DNA from: Clostridia bacterium
GTDB taxonomy: Bacteria > Bacillota > Clostridia > Christensenellales > UMGS416
DNA: 64,000 nt
Direction of reading: 5' to 3'
Assembly: GCA_016938675.1 (NCBI GenBank)
Contig: JAFGUF010000027.1
Span: 203,134-267,133 of the forward strand
The translations under genes were made by a program, and so were the position numbers. A model generated the notes under the pieces. The model made no database searches and was not told the origin of the DNA. It worked only from the letters and a program-made list of their open reading frames with translations. This document shows, piece by piece, positions 47,803 through 55,710 of the stretch. Each line of letters starts with the position of its first letter. The first letter of the stretch is position 1.

Positions 47803-48570
47803 ATGACAAATATAATACCAGTAATCAACAATAAAGGCGGCGTAGCAAAAACAATAACAGCAGTAACTACAGCAAGCATTTTAGCTCAAAAAGGTTATAA
47901 GACATTGCTGCTTGATTTAGACCAACAGGCAAATGCAACAGCAGCGGTCGGAGTAAAACCAGAAAAAAAAACGTTGACGATATATGATATTTTCTTTAAT
48001 GGAAAAAACATAGACGATGTAGCGATGGAAACGAAGTTTGATAATCTATACTTAATACCTTCATCAGGAGCATTTGTATCGGCATTATCAAAACTGACGG
48101 TTGAAATGATACCGGACAAGGACAATATCCTAACCCGTGCAATAAGTAGTAGTACAGCGGAATATGATTTCATAATTATTGATTGTCCACCGGCTTTAGA
48201 CCAGATAATCACTAATGCAATTATGCCGGCAACTAATATTGTAATAGCGACATCTCCACGGAAATTTAGCACGGACGGAATAAAAAGGATATTGGTGTTT
48301 ATCAAAAACTATGAGCCGTATATGCAGAATTATAATGGGTTTGGAACATTGATAACTCTTCACGAAAAAAGGAGAAATGTTATAAACGGTGTTGTAAAGT
48401 CTATCAAACAAAATCATTTCCTGAATGCATATGAATCACTAATTGCAAAATCCACTTTAGTTGAACAATCTACATTTGCAGGGATACCAATAAATCATTT
48501 TAGTCCGGATTGTCAGGCAGCTATCACATATAAGAAGTTTGTAGATGAGCTAATTGAAAACTGCAGATAA
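47803..48570 (+). CDS. parA: ParA family partition ATPase
   Basis: A 255-residue deviant-Walker ATPase of the ParA/Soj type. Walker A' is NNKGGVAKTITAVTTA near residue 9, followed by LLLDLDQQANATAAVG (A') and FIIIDCPPALD (B) near residue 120. It lacks an N-terminal HTH. With the parB gene downstream it would partition or stabilise an extrachromosomal form of the element. Start ATG after AAAGGAG. Chromosomal parAB is expected elsewhere, so this copy belongs to the island. Confidence 0.93.
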   Translation: MTNIIPVINNKGGVAKTITAVTTASILAQKGYKTLLLDLDQQANATAAVGVKPEKKTLTIYDIFFNGKNIDDVAMETKFDNLYLIPSSGAFVSALSKLTVEMIPDKDNILTRAISSSTAEYDFIIIDCPPALDQIITNAIMPATNIVIATSPRKFSTDGIKRILVFIKNYEPYMQNYNGFGTLITLHEKRRNVINGVVKSIKQNHFLNAYESLIAKSTLVEQSTFAGIPINHFSPDCQAAITYKKFVDELIENCR

Positions 48571-48587
48571 ATATACAACAAATTATA

Positions 48588-48610
48588 TGAACTGCCCTCG
48601 GGGCAGTTCA
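48588..48610 (+). terminator. AACTGCCC-type hairpin 2
   Basis: TGAACTGCCC-TCG-GGGCAGTTCA, perfect 10-bp stem between parA and parB, without a real T tract. May attenuate parB or act as a partition or processing site. Confidence 0.6.
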
Positions 48611-48636
48611 TCCACTAATTGAAAGGAATATAATTA

Positions 48637-49449
48637 ATGACAAATACAAAAATAGATTTTAAGAACATGGACTTAGGATTTGATGAAATTAATCCAGAAA
48701 GCAGCAAACACGAATTAGTATACAAGAAGATAAACATTAATCAGTTAGATGAAAATCCTGAGAATAATAAAATATATGAATATGATAAGGAAGCGGATGA
48801 GTTTTTAAAAGAGGATATCAAACGTAATGGTATCTTAAATCCAATAGTGATATTGAAAAGCGAAACGCACGCTGGAAGATACATGATAGTTTCCGGACAT
48901 AGGAGAACCAGAATTGCTAAGATATTAGGCATATTTGAATTAGAAGCTAGAGAGATTATTGCAAGGACTCCAGAAGAAAAAGCATTTGCTCAAATAATGC
49001 TAATAACAGCGAACTCGACACAAAGGGATAGAAAGCCTTCAGAAAAAGCAAGAGAAGTACAATACTTAAAATCATTGATGCAGGATAATGACAGCATTGA
49101 TAATCTTGCTAAATGGATAAGTAATGCTACAAAGATGTCAGAGCGAAACGTTTACAGATATGAGAAGCTTGCTGAACAGCCACGTGAGATGCAGGAGGCT
49201 GTTGATAAAGGTGAGTTATCTGTTAAGCAGGCGATAGGCGAGATTAAAAGTAAAAAGAAAAATCCGACATTAGAAGAAAAGACAAGAATCGATATATTGA
49301 AAATGGTAATAAACATAACTAAAGATGTTGCCTCATTAAGAAAAATGAAGGATGAAAATGGAAATGAAGTATTTGATGAAAAATCTGAGAAATATATAAA
49401 AGAAATGATTGAGGATTTAAAAGAGATGTTGGTTAAGTATACAGTATAG
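48637..49449 (+). CDS. parB: ParB/Spo0J-like partition protein
   Basis: A 270-residue ParB-family protein. The N-terminal nuclease-like/CTPase fold has ININQLDENPENNKIYEYDKEADEFLKEDIKRNGILNPIVI and the box MIVSGHRRTRIAKIL near residue 85; an HTH region (NLAKWISNATKMSERNVYRYEKLAEQP) follows, then a short helical C terminus. Partner of the upstream ParA. The centromere (parS) is not identified; nearby dyads are candidates. Confidence 0.9.
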   Translation: MTNTKIDFKNMDLGFDEINPESSKHELVYKKININQLDENPENNKIYEYDKEADEFLKEDIKRNGILNPIVILKSETHAGRYMIVSGHRRTRIAKILGIFELEAREIIARTPEEKAFAQIMLITANSTQRDRKPSEKAREVQYLKSLMQDNDSIDNLAKWISNATKMSERNVYRYEKLAEQPREMQEAVDKGELSVKQAIGEIKSKKKNPTLEEKTRIDILKMVINITKDVASLRKMKDENGNEVFDEKSEKYIKEMIEDLKEMLVKYTV

Positions 49450-49457
49450 TTTTTTTC

Positions 49458-49478
49458 GGACTGTCCTAAGGACAGTCC
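49458..49478 (+). terminator. GGACTGTCC hairpin after parB
   Basis: GGACTGTCC-TAA-GGACAGTCC, perfect 9-bp stem 8 bases after the parB stop, followed by TGGTTTTG. Probable terminator of the par unit. Confidence 0.65.
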
Positions 49479-49512
49479 TGGTTTTGTTCTGATGAAAGCG
49501 AGGTATATAAAA

Positions 49513-49543
49513 AGTGGTATGTCAATATTTCTGGCATACCACT
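49513..49543. repeat. Inverted repeat AGTGGTATG/CATACCACT
   Basis: Perfect 9-bp arms (49513-49521 and 49535-49543) in the noncoding stretch 49450-49954. This stretch also holds TATGTCGG-AAAAT-CCGACATA (49630-49650) and a fourth AACTGCCC-type hairpin; otherwise it is A+T-rich with no gene seen. Confidence 0.6.
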
Positions 49544-49629
49544 CAATACATTGTAAACGAAGAAGTGAGAAAAGAAATAAATTTAATTATAGTTTTGGTC
49601 AAAATTATAATATATTCTATATGTGTAAG

Positions 49630-49650
49630 TATGTCGGAAAATCCGACATA
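49630..49650. repeat. Inverted repeat TATGTCGG/CCGACATA
   Basis: Perfect 8-bp arms around AAAAT. Lies between the parB hairpin and the defence cargo; could be an operator or a partition site. Confidence 0.55.
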
Positions 49651-49688
49651 TTAATGATAGTAAAAGCTTGATATATTATCATTAAGCA

Positions 49689-49714
49689 AACTGCCCTCGG
49701 GGCAGTTCTATTTT
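49689..49714 (+). terminator. AACTGCCC-type hairpin 3 with T tract
   Basis: AACTGCCC-TCG-GGGCAGTT followed by CTATTTTTG. Identical core to the hairpin between parA and parB; here it looks like a working terminator that separates the mobility module from the cargo. Confidence 0.75.
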
Positions 49715-49954
49715 TGTTCTATTCATTTTGAAAATACATTAGAAGGTTTTACACATGAAAAATTAACGTGAGTAAATTTTGCGATTATTTTCCGATATTC
49801 ATTATAATAATTTTACCACCAATAGATTGAATTGGAGGTAGAGTTAATATTAATAATAATCAAAAAAGTAATTGGAAATATTTGCATTCAGTAGTAAAAT
49901 AAATAATAAGAGTTGCTTATAAACAAAATTTTATTTTTTCATTTGGAGGGAATC

Positions 49955-50728
49955 ATGGCTGATAAGATTGCAATACTGAAGCATTATAGCATCGAACTGA
50001 CAAAAATAAAAAAAGAGTTGAAACTTTATAGTGAAACCAGTGATTATTTATATACAAATGCTATAATGAGTTATGTGAAACGATACAATGAGATATTAAA
50101 GAAATATCATAAAAGCACTGGGATCCCATTGGAACTTTTTAATATATTGGAGCACGAATATTCATCTACTAAAAAAACAATAAGGGAGTCTCTTACAAGT
50201 AGGTTTAATATTACAATAGATTCCACAAAAAGCGCTATTGACGATATGCTATTGAGTGAAGACTCAAAGAATGAGTCGAAAATGATACCTGTCCATCAAA
50301 TGAGAAAATGTTTGAAATTAGATATTGATAATTGTCCGAAAAATCCTAAGCTTGATAATAATAAAATATTTGTTGGAATGCCATTTGATAATAAATATAA
50401 AGATAGTTATGAATATGGAATTAAAATTGCAATTGAATCACTAGGAATGACGACATATAGAGCAGATGAAGAAATATCAAATAAGGATATAATGTGTAAA
50501 ATATGTGAGCAGATGCAAGTTTGTAAATATTTAATTTTTAATATTTCTGGTCACAATCCAAATGTTATGCTTGAACTAGGATTGTCTTATGGATTGGGTA
50601 AAGAGACAATAATTATAAAAGATAAAGAAACAAAGCATATTTCAGATTTAGCAAACATTGAGTATATAGAATATGAACATGCAAATGAACTATCTAGAAA
50701 ATTGGTTTCATATTTTACTACTAAGTAA
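49955..50728 (+). CDS. TIR/2-deoxyribosyltransferase-like effector protein
   Basis: A 257-residue protein. Residues 1-125 are helical with no recognised domain. Residues ~135-240 form a nucleoside 2-deoxyribosyltransferase/TIR-like Rossmann domain: NKIFVGMPFDNKYKDSYEYGIKIAIESLG, TYRADEEISNKDIMCKICEQMQVCKYLIFNIS and NPNVMLELGLSYGLGK, the last Glu being the expected catalytic position. Such domains degrade NAD-like nucleotides or sense them in anti-phage systems. ATG 49955 is chosen over TTG 49913 because GGAGGG precedes it. It pairs with the next gene, 45 bases away. The defence role is inference. Confidence 0.72.
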   Translation: MADKIAILKHYSIELTKIKKELKLYSETSDYLYTNAIMSYVKRYNEILKKYHKSTGIPLELFNILEHEYSSTKKTIRESLTSRFNITIDSTKSAIDDMLLSEDSKNESKMIPVHQMRKCLKLDIDNCPKNPKLDNNKIFVGMPFDNKYKDSYEYGIKIAIESLGMTTYRADEEISNKDIMCKICEQMQVCKYLIFNISGHNPNVMLELGLSYGLGKETIIIKDKETKHISDLANIEYIEYEHANELSRKLVSYFTTK

Positions 50729-50773
50729 CTATAAGAATTAGATTAAAGTAGAAATAATTGATTGAGGTGTAGA

Positions 50774-51499
50774 ATGAATAAACTAGTAAAAATATTAGAT
50801 ATAGATAAAATGATAGAGACATTAATCAAGGAAATATCTTTGTACAATGAAATCTCTATATCAGAAGAAGTATATAATGAATTAATTCAAGGTAATGGTA
50901 TTCATTTTAATATGAAATTAAATGATTATTGTGAAAATTGTCAAAGAGAATGGATTTTTACTTCTTGGGGAGCAGAAATATTTAATTTAATTGATAATGA
51001 AGATAAATTAATTATAAATAATTCTATTTGTGATAATTGCGGATATAATCATATATTTATTTATTTGCTCAGAAAAACTAAAATAATAAAGATTGGTCAG
51101 TATCCACCCTATTCAAAAAAGGAAGTACTAAAAGTATTAAAATATAAAAATATTATTAAAAAATATTATGCAGAATTAACAAGTTCTATAAACCTTTATT
51201 CTTTTGGTTATTATATAGCTTCGTTTGTGCATCTAAGGAGAATTTTAGAACATTTAGTAAATGAAAAGTACAATAATCTTCCAATAAAAAATGATGAATA
51301 TAAATTTATTGATAAACTAAAAGCAGTAGAAAAAATTGAAATAGTTATTCCTGCAGAAATTATTTCAGTCAAAAGTCAAATTTACTCTGTGTTAAGCAAA
51401 GGTGTGCATGAATATAATGAAGAAGAATGTAAAAACTTATATCCTTATGTTAAATTGATAATTGAATTAGTTTTAGAACACGAATGGCAAAAAAAATAA
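50774..51499 (+). CDS. Zinc-ribbon protein with a HEPN/DUF4145-like C-terminal domain
   Basis: A 241-residue protein. Cysteines DYCENC...SICDNC (about residues 52-90) make a zinc ribbon. The C-terminal half, YSFGYYIASFVHLRRILEHLVNEKY then VLSKGVHEYNEEECKNLYPYVKLIIE, resembles DUF4145/HEPN helical bundles; RRILEH fits the R-x4-H form of the HEPN nuclease motif. It may be an RNA-cleaving or regulatory partner of the TIR-like protein. ATG 50774 with GAGGTG upstream. Not a family I can name with certainty. Confidence 0.6.
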   Translation: MNKLVKILDIDKMIETLIKEISLYNEISISEEVYNELIQGNGIHFNMKLNDYCENCQREWIFTSWGAEIFNLIDNEDKLIINNSICDNCGYNHIFIYLLRKTKIIKIGQYPPYSKKEVLKVLKYKNIIKKYYAELTSSINLYSFGYYIASFVHLRRILEHLVNEKYNNLPIKNDEYKFIDKLKAVEKIEIVIPAEIISVKSQIYSVLSKGVHEYNEEECKNLYPYVKLIIELVLEHEWQKK

Positions 51500-51718
51500 A
51501 AAAGCAAAAAAATAAAAGAAGCAACAAAGGTAATCAAAGATAAACTTCAGAACTAAATTATGAAAACCGTATAGCAGCACTACAATTTATTTTCTTATAG
51601 TAGAGTATGGAATATGCATATATTTATATATATTATCTCAAATTTCTTTTTTAATGATAAGGTACGTTTTATCACTACGATTTTTGACTAGATTAGTAAT
51701 TCATATATAAATTTATTA

Positions 51719-51741
51719 ATACACGATATAGTGTATATAAT
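51719..51741 (+). promoter_or_regulatory. Promoter/operator of the restriction-modification operon
   Basis: TATAAT (51736-51741) with a weak TTATTA 17 bases upstream (51713-51718). The perfect dyad ATACAC-GATATA-GTGTAT (51719-51736) fills the spacer and touches the -10 box, a natural operator for the small HTH protein encoded next. The spacer 51500-51798 holds nothing else but A+T-rich sequence. Confidence 0.65.
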
Positions 51742-51798
51742 ATTTCATTAGTTGAAGAATTATATTTTTTAGTTTATAATAACATAGAGGTAAACTTT

Positions 51799-52008
51799 AT
51801 GTTCAGTGATAAAATTAGAATAATGTTAATAAAGCGCAAGATGACTATGCAAGAGCTTGCATATAAAGTTGATATTTCTCCCCAGAATTTAAGCAATAAA
51901 TTGGGCAGGGATAATTTTAGTGAACTTGAAATGAAGAATATTGCTACAGCATTAGGATGCAAACTAGATATAAATTTTGTGATGAACGAAACGAATGAGA
52001 GCGTGTAA
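51799..52008 (+). CDS. Small XRE-type regulator of the restriction-modification operon
   Basis: A 69-residue single-domain Cro/C1 helix-turn-helix protein: DKIRIMLIKRKMTMQELAYKVDISPQNLSNKLGRDNFSELEMKNIATALGC. It sits 6 bases before the Dam-type methylase gene, the position of controller (C) or repressor proteins in type II systems, which delay endonuclease expression until DNA is methylated. Ribosome binding site AGAGG. A dyad over the upstream -10 box is its likely target. Confidence 0.85.
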   Translation: MFSDKIRIMLIKRKMTMQELAYKVDISPQNLSNKLGRDNFSELEMKNIATALGCKLDINFVMNETNESV

Positions 52009-52014
52009 AAGAAT

Positions 52015-52917
52015 ATGACACTAAAAAATGTAACTGTCAAACCGTTTATAAAATGGGCAGGTGGCAAAGGTCAATTAATAAGTGAAATAAGCAATAAATA
52101 TCCGGATAATTTAGGATATGATGTAGATAAATATTGTGAGCCTTTTGTTGGTGGAGGTGCAGTATTATTTGATGTACTTTCTAAGTACAACTTAAAGCAG
52201 GTAATAATAAATGATATTAATAAAGAGCTGATAAATACATACAGGCAGATTCGAGATAATGCAAAAACTCTTATCATAGAATTAAATGCTATTCAGGAAA
52301 TTTATCATTCTTTTGATATTAGCGAACGCAAAAAAATGTATTATGAAATGCGGGATAGGTATAATCATTTGAAAATTAATGGCAATGAATCAGTTAATAT
52401 TGAAAAAGCAAAACTATTCATATTTTTAAATAAAACATGTTTCAATGGTCTTTATCGTGTAAATAAAAAAGGATTATTTAATGTGCCTATTGGGGGATAT
52501 AAAAAGCCTTTGATTTGTGATGAAGAAAACCTATTAAATGCAAGCAAGTTGCTTCAGAATGCAGAAATACTTTGTGGTGATTATTCGGATTGTATAAATT
52601 ATATTGATGAAAACACATTTGTATATATTGATCCTCCTTATAGACCGCTTAATAATACATCAAGTTTTACATCCTATGACGAAAAAATATTTGATGATGA
52701 TGAGCAAGTACGACTAAGGGATTTTATAAATGAGATTTCAATGAGGGAAGCAAAAGTATTATTGAGCAATTCAGATCCTAAAAATGTAGATACAAATGAT
52801 GATTTTTTTGATGTTTTATATAGTGAATATAGGATTGATAGAATATTAGCAAAACGGATGATTAATAGTGTTGCAGAGAAAAGAGGTAGTGTTAGCGAAC
52901 TGTTAATTAGTAATTAA
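52015..52917 (+). CDS. DNA adenine methyltransferase (Dam/M.DpnII family, GATC)
   Basis: A 300-residue N6-adenine methyltransferase of the D12 class. SAM-binding motif I is PFIKWAGGKGQLISEI near residue 9, then YCEPFVGGGAVLFDVL near residue 40, and the catalytic DPPY at about residues 206-209 (VYIDPPYRPL). With the DpnII-type nuclease downstream it should methylate the A of GATC and protect host DNA. Codon use is A+T-rich like the rest of the cargo. The start is ATG or the region just after; spacing to the regulator gene is 6 bases. Confidence 0.93.
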   Translation: MTLKNVTVKPFIKWAGGKGQLISEISNKYPDNLGYDVDKYCEPFVGGGAVLFDVLSKYNLKQVIINDINKELINTYRQIRDNAKTLIIELNAIQEIYHSFDISERKKMYYEMRDRYNHLKINGNESVNIEKAKLFIFLNKTCFNGLYRVNKKGLFNVPIGGYKKPLICDEENLLNASKLLQNAEILCGDYSDCINYIDENTFVYIDPPYRPLNNTSSFTSYDEKIFDDDEQVRLRDFINEISMREAKVLLSNSDPKNVDTNDDFFDVLYSEYRIDRILAKRMINSVAEKRGSVSELLISN

Positions 52918-52935
52918 AATGAAAGAGGATTAAGA

Positions 52936-53847
52936 ATGAAATACATAGACCGATATAAAGACTTAGGTGTGCTGTCAGAGAATGCAGTATTTTCTTACAT
53001 AATAGATAATTTAAAAGATACAATTCGCACATACGATTTTTTCGTAGCATGGGAAAAAGTCGTAAATAATGTATCAGAGATCGAAGTGGCTCTTAATATA
53101 TTGAACTCACTAATTGGAAAAGAAAACCTTGAAGATAAATTAAGGGATTTAATAATAACATATCCAGAGATTGTTCCTGTAATTCCAATTCTAATTGCAG
53201 TAAGATCAGATGTAATAAAAATTGCAGATGTAGAAGGGGATCTATATTACAATTTTAAAAAGAGGAAATCATATACTAGTCAAGAAGCTGCTGAAATAGT
53301 TTATTTTTCACGAGAATGTGGATTACTGCAAATGTTAGAAGATAAAACTATTAAAAATTTAGTTGATTACTGTCTGGGGGTTGAAGTAGGGCTTGATACT
53401 AATGCAAGAAAAAATCGCAGTGGCACAGCGATGGAGAGCCTTACAGAAATATATATAAAAGCTCTATGTAAAAAGTATAATTATGAATATATCGCACAGG
53501 CAACTGCTGCTAAGATAAAGGTTCAATTTGATAAAGATGTACCAACTGATAAAGCAGACAGGCATTTTGATTTTGCAATTAATACAGATACAGATATTTA
53601 TCTTATCGAGGTAAATTATTATAGTGGTGGTGGCTCAAAATTAAAATCAGTTGCCGGTGAATTCACTACACTATATCAACTAATTGAACCAGTAGAGAAT
53701 ACTCATTTTATCTGGGTAACAGATGGCAGAGGATGGTTAACAGCAAAGCGTCCACTGGAAGAAACTTTCTTATCAACAGATTATGTCTTCAACATTAAAA
53801 TGATAGAGGACGGATTGCTTGAAGAAGTAGTGACAAAAGGGTTATAA
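52936..53847 (+). CDS. Type II restriction endonuclease, DpnII/MboI family
   Basis: A 303-residue endonuclease of the DpnII family that cuts unmethylated GATC. N-terminal SENAVFSYIIDNLKDTIRTYDFFVAWEKV and the nuclease core RHFDFAINTDTDIYLIEVNYYSGGGSKLKSVAGEF are hallmarks; the Asp and the Glu-x-Asn serve as metal ligands of the PD-(D/E)xK fold. It follows the methylase by 18 bases and precedes the next gene by one base, so the operon continues. The gene is full-length and intact. Confidence 0.93.
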   Translation: MKYIDRYKDLGVLSENAVFSYIIDNLKDTIRTYDFFVAWEKVVNNVSEIEVALNILNSLIGKENLEDKLRDLIITYPEIVPVIPILIAVRSDVIKIADVEGDLYYNFKKRKSYTSQEAAEIVYFSRECGLLQMLEDKTIKNLVDYCLGVEVGLDTNARKNRSGTAMESLTEIYIKALCKKYNYEYIAQATAAKIKVQFDKDVPTDKADRHFDFAINTDTDIYLIEVNYYSGGGSKLKSVAGEFTTLYQLIEPVENTHFIWVTDGRGWLTAKRPLEETFLSTDYVFNIKMIEDGLLEEVVTKGL

Positions 53848-53848
53848 A

Positions 53849-54928
53849 ATGAACGGTGGATTATTTATAACATTATACGATGAAAAAACACTAGCCCTAT
53901 ATTTAAAGTATGGAATATATGGATTTTTAATGAAACCTGTTTTTGGAGATCAGCCAGCAACACAAAGTAGGCATTATCAAGCATTAGCTGATTATGCATG
54001 CAGTAGGGAAGGTGCACATGTTTTCTTTTTTCTTAAAAGGAAGATAGTATATGGCGGCAGAGTTAAAGGCAATACTGATATTGCATCTTTCTATTTAAAT
54101 GGAGATAGTAGCCCAATGGGTAGAAAAGCAAATGCTGAACTTTTTTGGGATGAATCAGACAGGTACAAAAAGACAGATAAAAATGGAGTGTTCAAAGTGG
54201 ATGGCAGTGAAAAAGCACAGCCATACATTCTGATGTTTGATGAAAATGAAGAACTCACAGGTAAATATATTTCATCAGATGAATTGTATTTTGAACTTGG
54301 ACAATATCCTTTTCCATTACCCTCTAATAGCATACAAGGAATGAGTTTTTGCACATTAACACCAGGAGAAACAGAAGTTGCTTTAAAACAAATTAATGAG
54401 AATGGCAAACAGATTTTACTGGAGTCCAACGAAAACATGACATTAGATAATGATGCAACAATATTTAGTAAAGAATATCTTGATAATGAATACATTAATG
54501 AAGCACATTTAGAATTTTCTATTTTAGCGGATTTATCTCCAATAGTTGATTTAGTAAATAATAATAACTATATACTTTGCAGGCAAGTGCCTATATCGCC
54601 TTTTAAACCATTTAATATGGATAGAGCAGATATTTGTTTATATGATATAGGTAAACCAATTAATAATGGGACTGTGCCAAGTATCATTATTGAATTAAAA
54701 AATCAACGAGCTAATTTTCATGCGTATGAACAAGTTGTTAGATATTTAAAATGGCTAGAAAAAATAACAAATGAAGAGGAATTTAAATCAATTAAGGCAA
54801 TAATTATTGCAGAATCCTTTTTTATAAATCCACAGAAAATCGATTTAAGATATAATGACATGATAACAATGTATTCTTATAAAGAAAAGAAAATCTATAA
54901 TTTGAAATTAGGTACAACTAAACAATGA
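53849..54928 (+). CDS. PD-(D/E)xK nuclease-like protein, probable restriction endonuclease
   Basis: A 359-residue protein. The first ~200 residues have no recognised fold. The C-terminal ~140 residues look like a NucS/DUF91-type PD-(D/E)xK nuclease: EAHLEFSILADLSPIV, RQVPISPFKPFNMDRADICLYDIG with the metal-binding Asp, then IIIELKNQRANFHAYEQVVRYLKWLEKI with Glu ~282 and Lys ~284. Its stop codon overlaps the start of a DNA methyltransferase gene (ATGA), which marks the two as a nuclease/methylase pair. Recognition sequence is unknown. Confidence 0.72.
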   Translation: MNGGLFITLYDEKTLALYLKYGIYGFLMKPVFGDQPATQSRHYQALADYACSREGAHVFFFLKRKIVYGGRVKGNTDIASFYLNGDSSPMGRKANAELFWDESDRYKKTDKNGVFKVDGSEKAQPYILMFDENEELTGKYISSDELYFELGQYPFPLPSNSIQGMSFCTLTPGETEVALKQINENGKQILLESNENMTLDNDATIFSKEYLDNEYINEAHLEFSILADLSPIVDLVNNNNYILCRQVPISPFKPFNMDRADICLYDIGKPINNGTVPSIIIELKNQRANFHAYEQVVRYLKWLEKITNEEEFKSIKAIIIAESFFINPQKIDLRYNDMITMYSYKEKKIYNLKLGTTKQ

Positions 54929-55674
54929 ATAAAATAAAGAAATGGGAGCCGGACAATTTCGAATTAGAGATGACGACCTCGTGGTCTTTTCCTACCAGAG
55001 GAAATTGGGCAACACATAACGCAAAATATAGAGGGAACTGGTCTCCATACATACCAAGGAATTTAATACTTAGATATTCAAAAGAGGGAGACTTAATATT
55101 AGATCAATTTGCTGGTGGAGGTACAACGTTAGTTGAAGCAAAGCTGCTTAATAGAAATATCATTGGTATTGATATCAATCCGAATTCATTAGTAATATGT
55201 AAAGAAGCAATTGATTTTAAGCGAGATGGCTTTGAAATGGGGAAAGTGTATTTAAAAAATGGTGATGCTAGAGATTTGAGTTTCATTAAAAATGATAGCA
55301 TTGATTTTATATGTACGCATCCACCATATGCGAATATTATTCAATACAGTGAAGATATTAAAGGTGATTTATCTCATTGTAAGATTCCTCAGTTTTTAGA
55401 TGAGATGAAAAAGGTCGCAGCGGAGAGTTATAGGGTTTTAAAAAAAGATAAGTTTTGTGCTATTCTTATGGGGGATACTAGGCAGAAGGGCCACATGATT
55501 CCTATGAGCTTTGATGTAATGAAGATATTTCAGGATGCAGGATTTAAGCTAAAAGAACTTATCATAAAAGAGCAGCATAACTGTAAGGCTACAGGATTTT
55601 GGAAAACAAATAGCATTAAGTATAATTTTCTACTTATAGCACATGAGTATTTGTTTGTTTTTAGGAAACAATAA
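54925..55674 (+). CDS. Site-specific DNA methyltransferase with an HPPY motif
   Basis: A 249-residue methyltransferase. It starts with TTSWSFPTRGNWATHNAKYRGNWSPYIPRNLI, a target-preparation segment seen in m4C/m6A enzymes, then motif I LDQFAGGGTTLVEAKLLNRNIIGIDINP near residue 53 and catalytic motif IV THPPYANI at about 131-138, with His in place of the Asp/Ser of DPPY/SPPY. Coupled by a 4-base overlap to the upstream PD-(D/E)xK nuclease. Whether it methylates N4-cytosine or N6-adenine cannot be told from the sequence. Confidence 0.82.
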   Translation: MNKIKKWEPDNFELEMTTSWSFPTRGNWATHNAKYRGNWSPYIPRNLILRYSKEGDLILDQFAGGGTTLVEAKLLNRNIIGIDINPNSLVICKEAIDFKRDGFEMGKVYLKNGDARDLSFIKNDSIDFICTHPPYANIIQYSEDIKGDLSHCKIPQFLDEMKKVAAESYRVLKKDKFCAILMGDTRQKGHMIPMSFDVMKIFQDAGFKLKELIIKEQHNCKATGFWKTNSIKYNFLLIAHEYLFVFRKQ

Positions 55675-55710
55675 TCAAACTTATTATATTTTGCAGGGAA
55701 AGGAAGTATA

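Noticed and set aside
47754..49707. CRISPR-like repeats
   Set aside because: The repeated AACTGCCC units are hairpins hundreds of bases apart between genes, without regular spacers; no cas genes are present.
53849..54495. Minus-strand frame across 54091-54495 and other long reverse frames inside genes
   Set aside because: They lie opposite well-supported coding sequence, have no ribosome binding sites and their products show no domain features.
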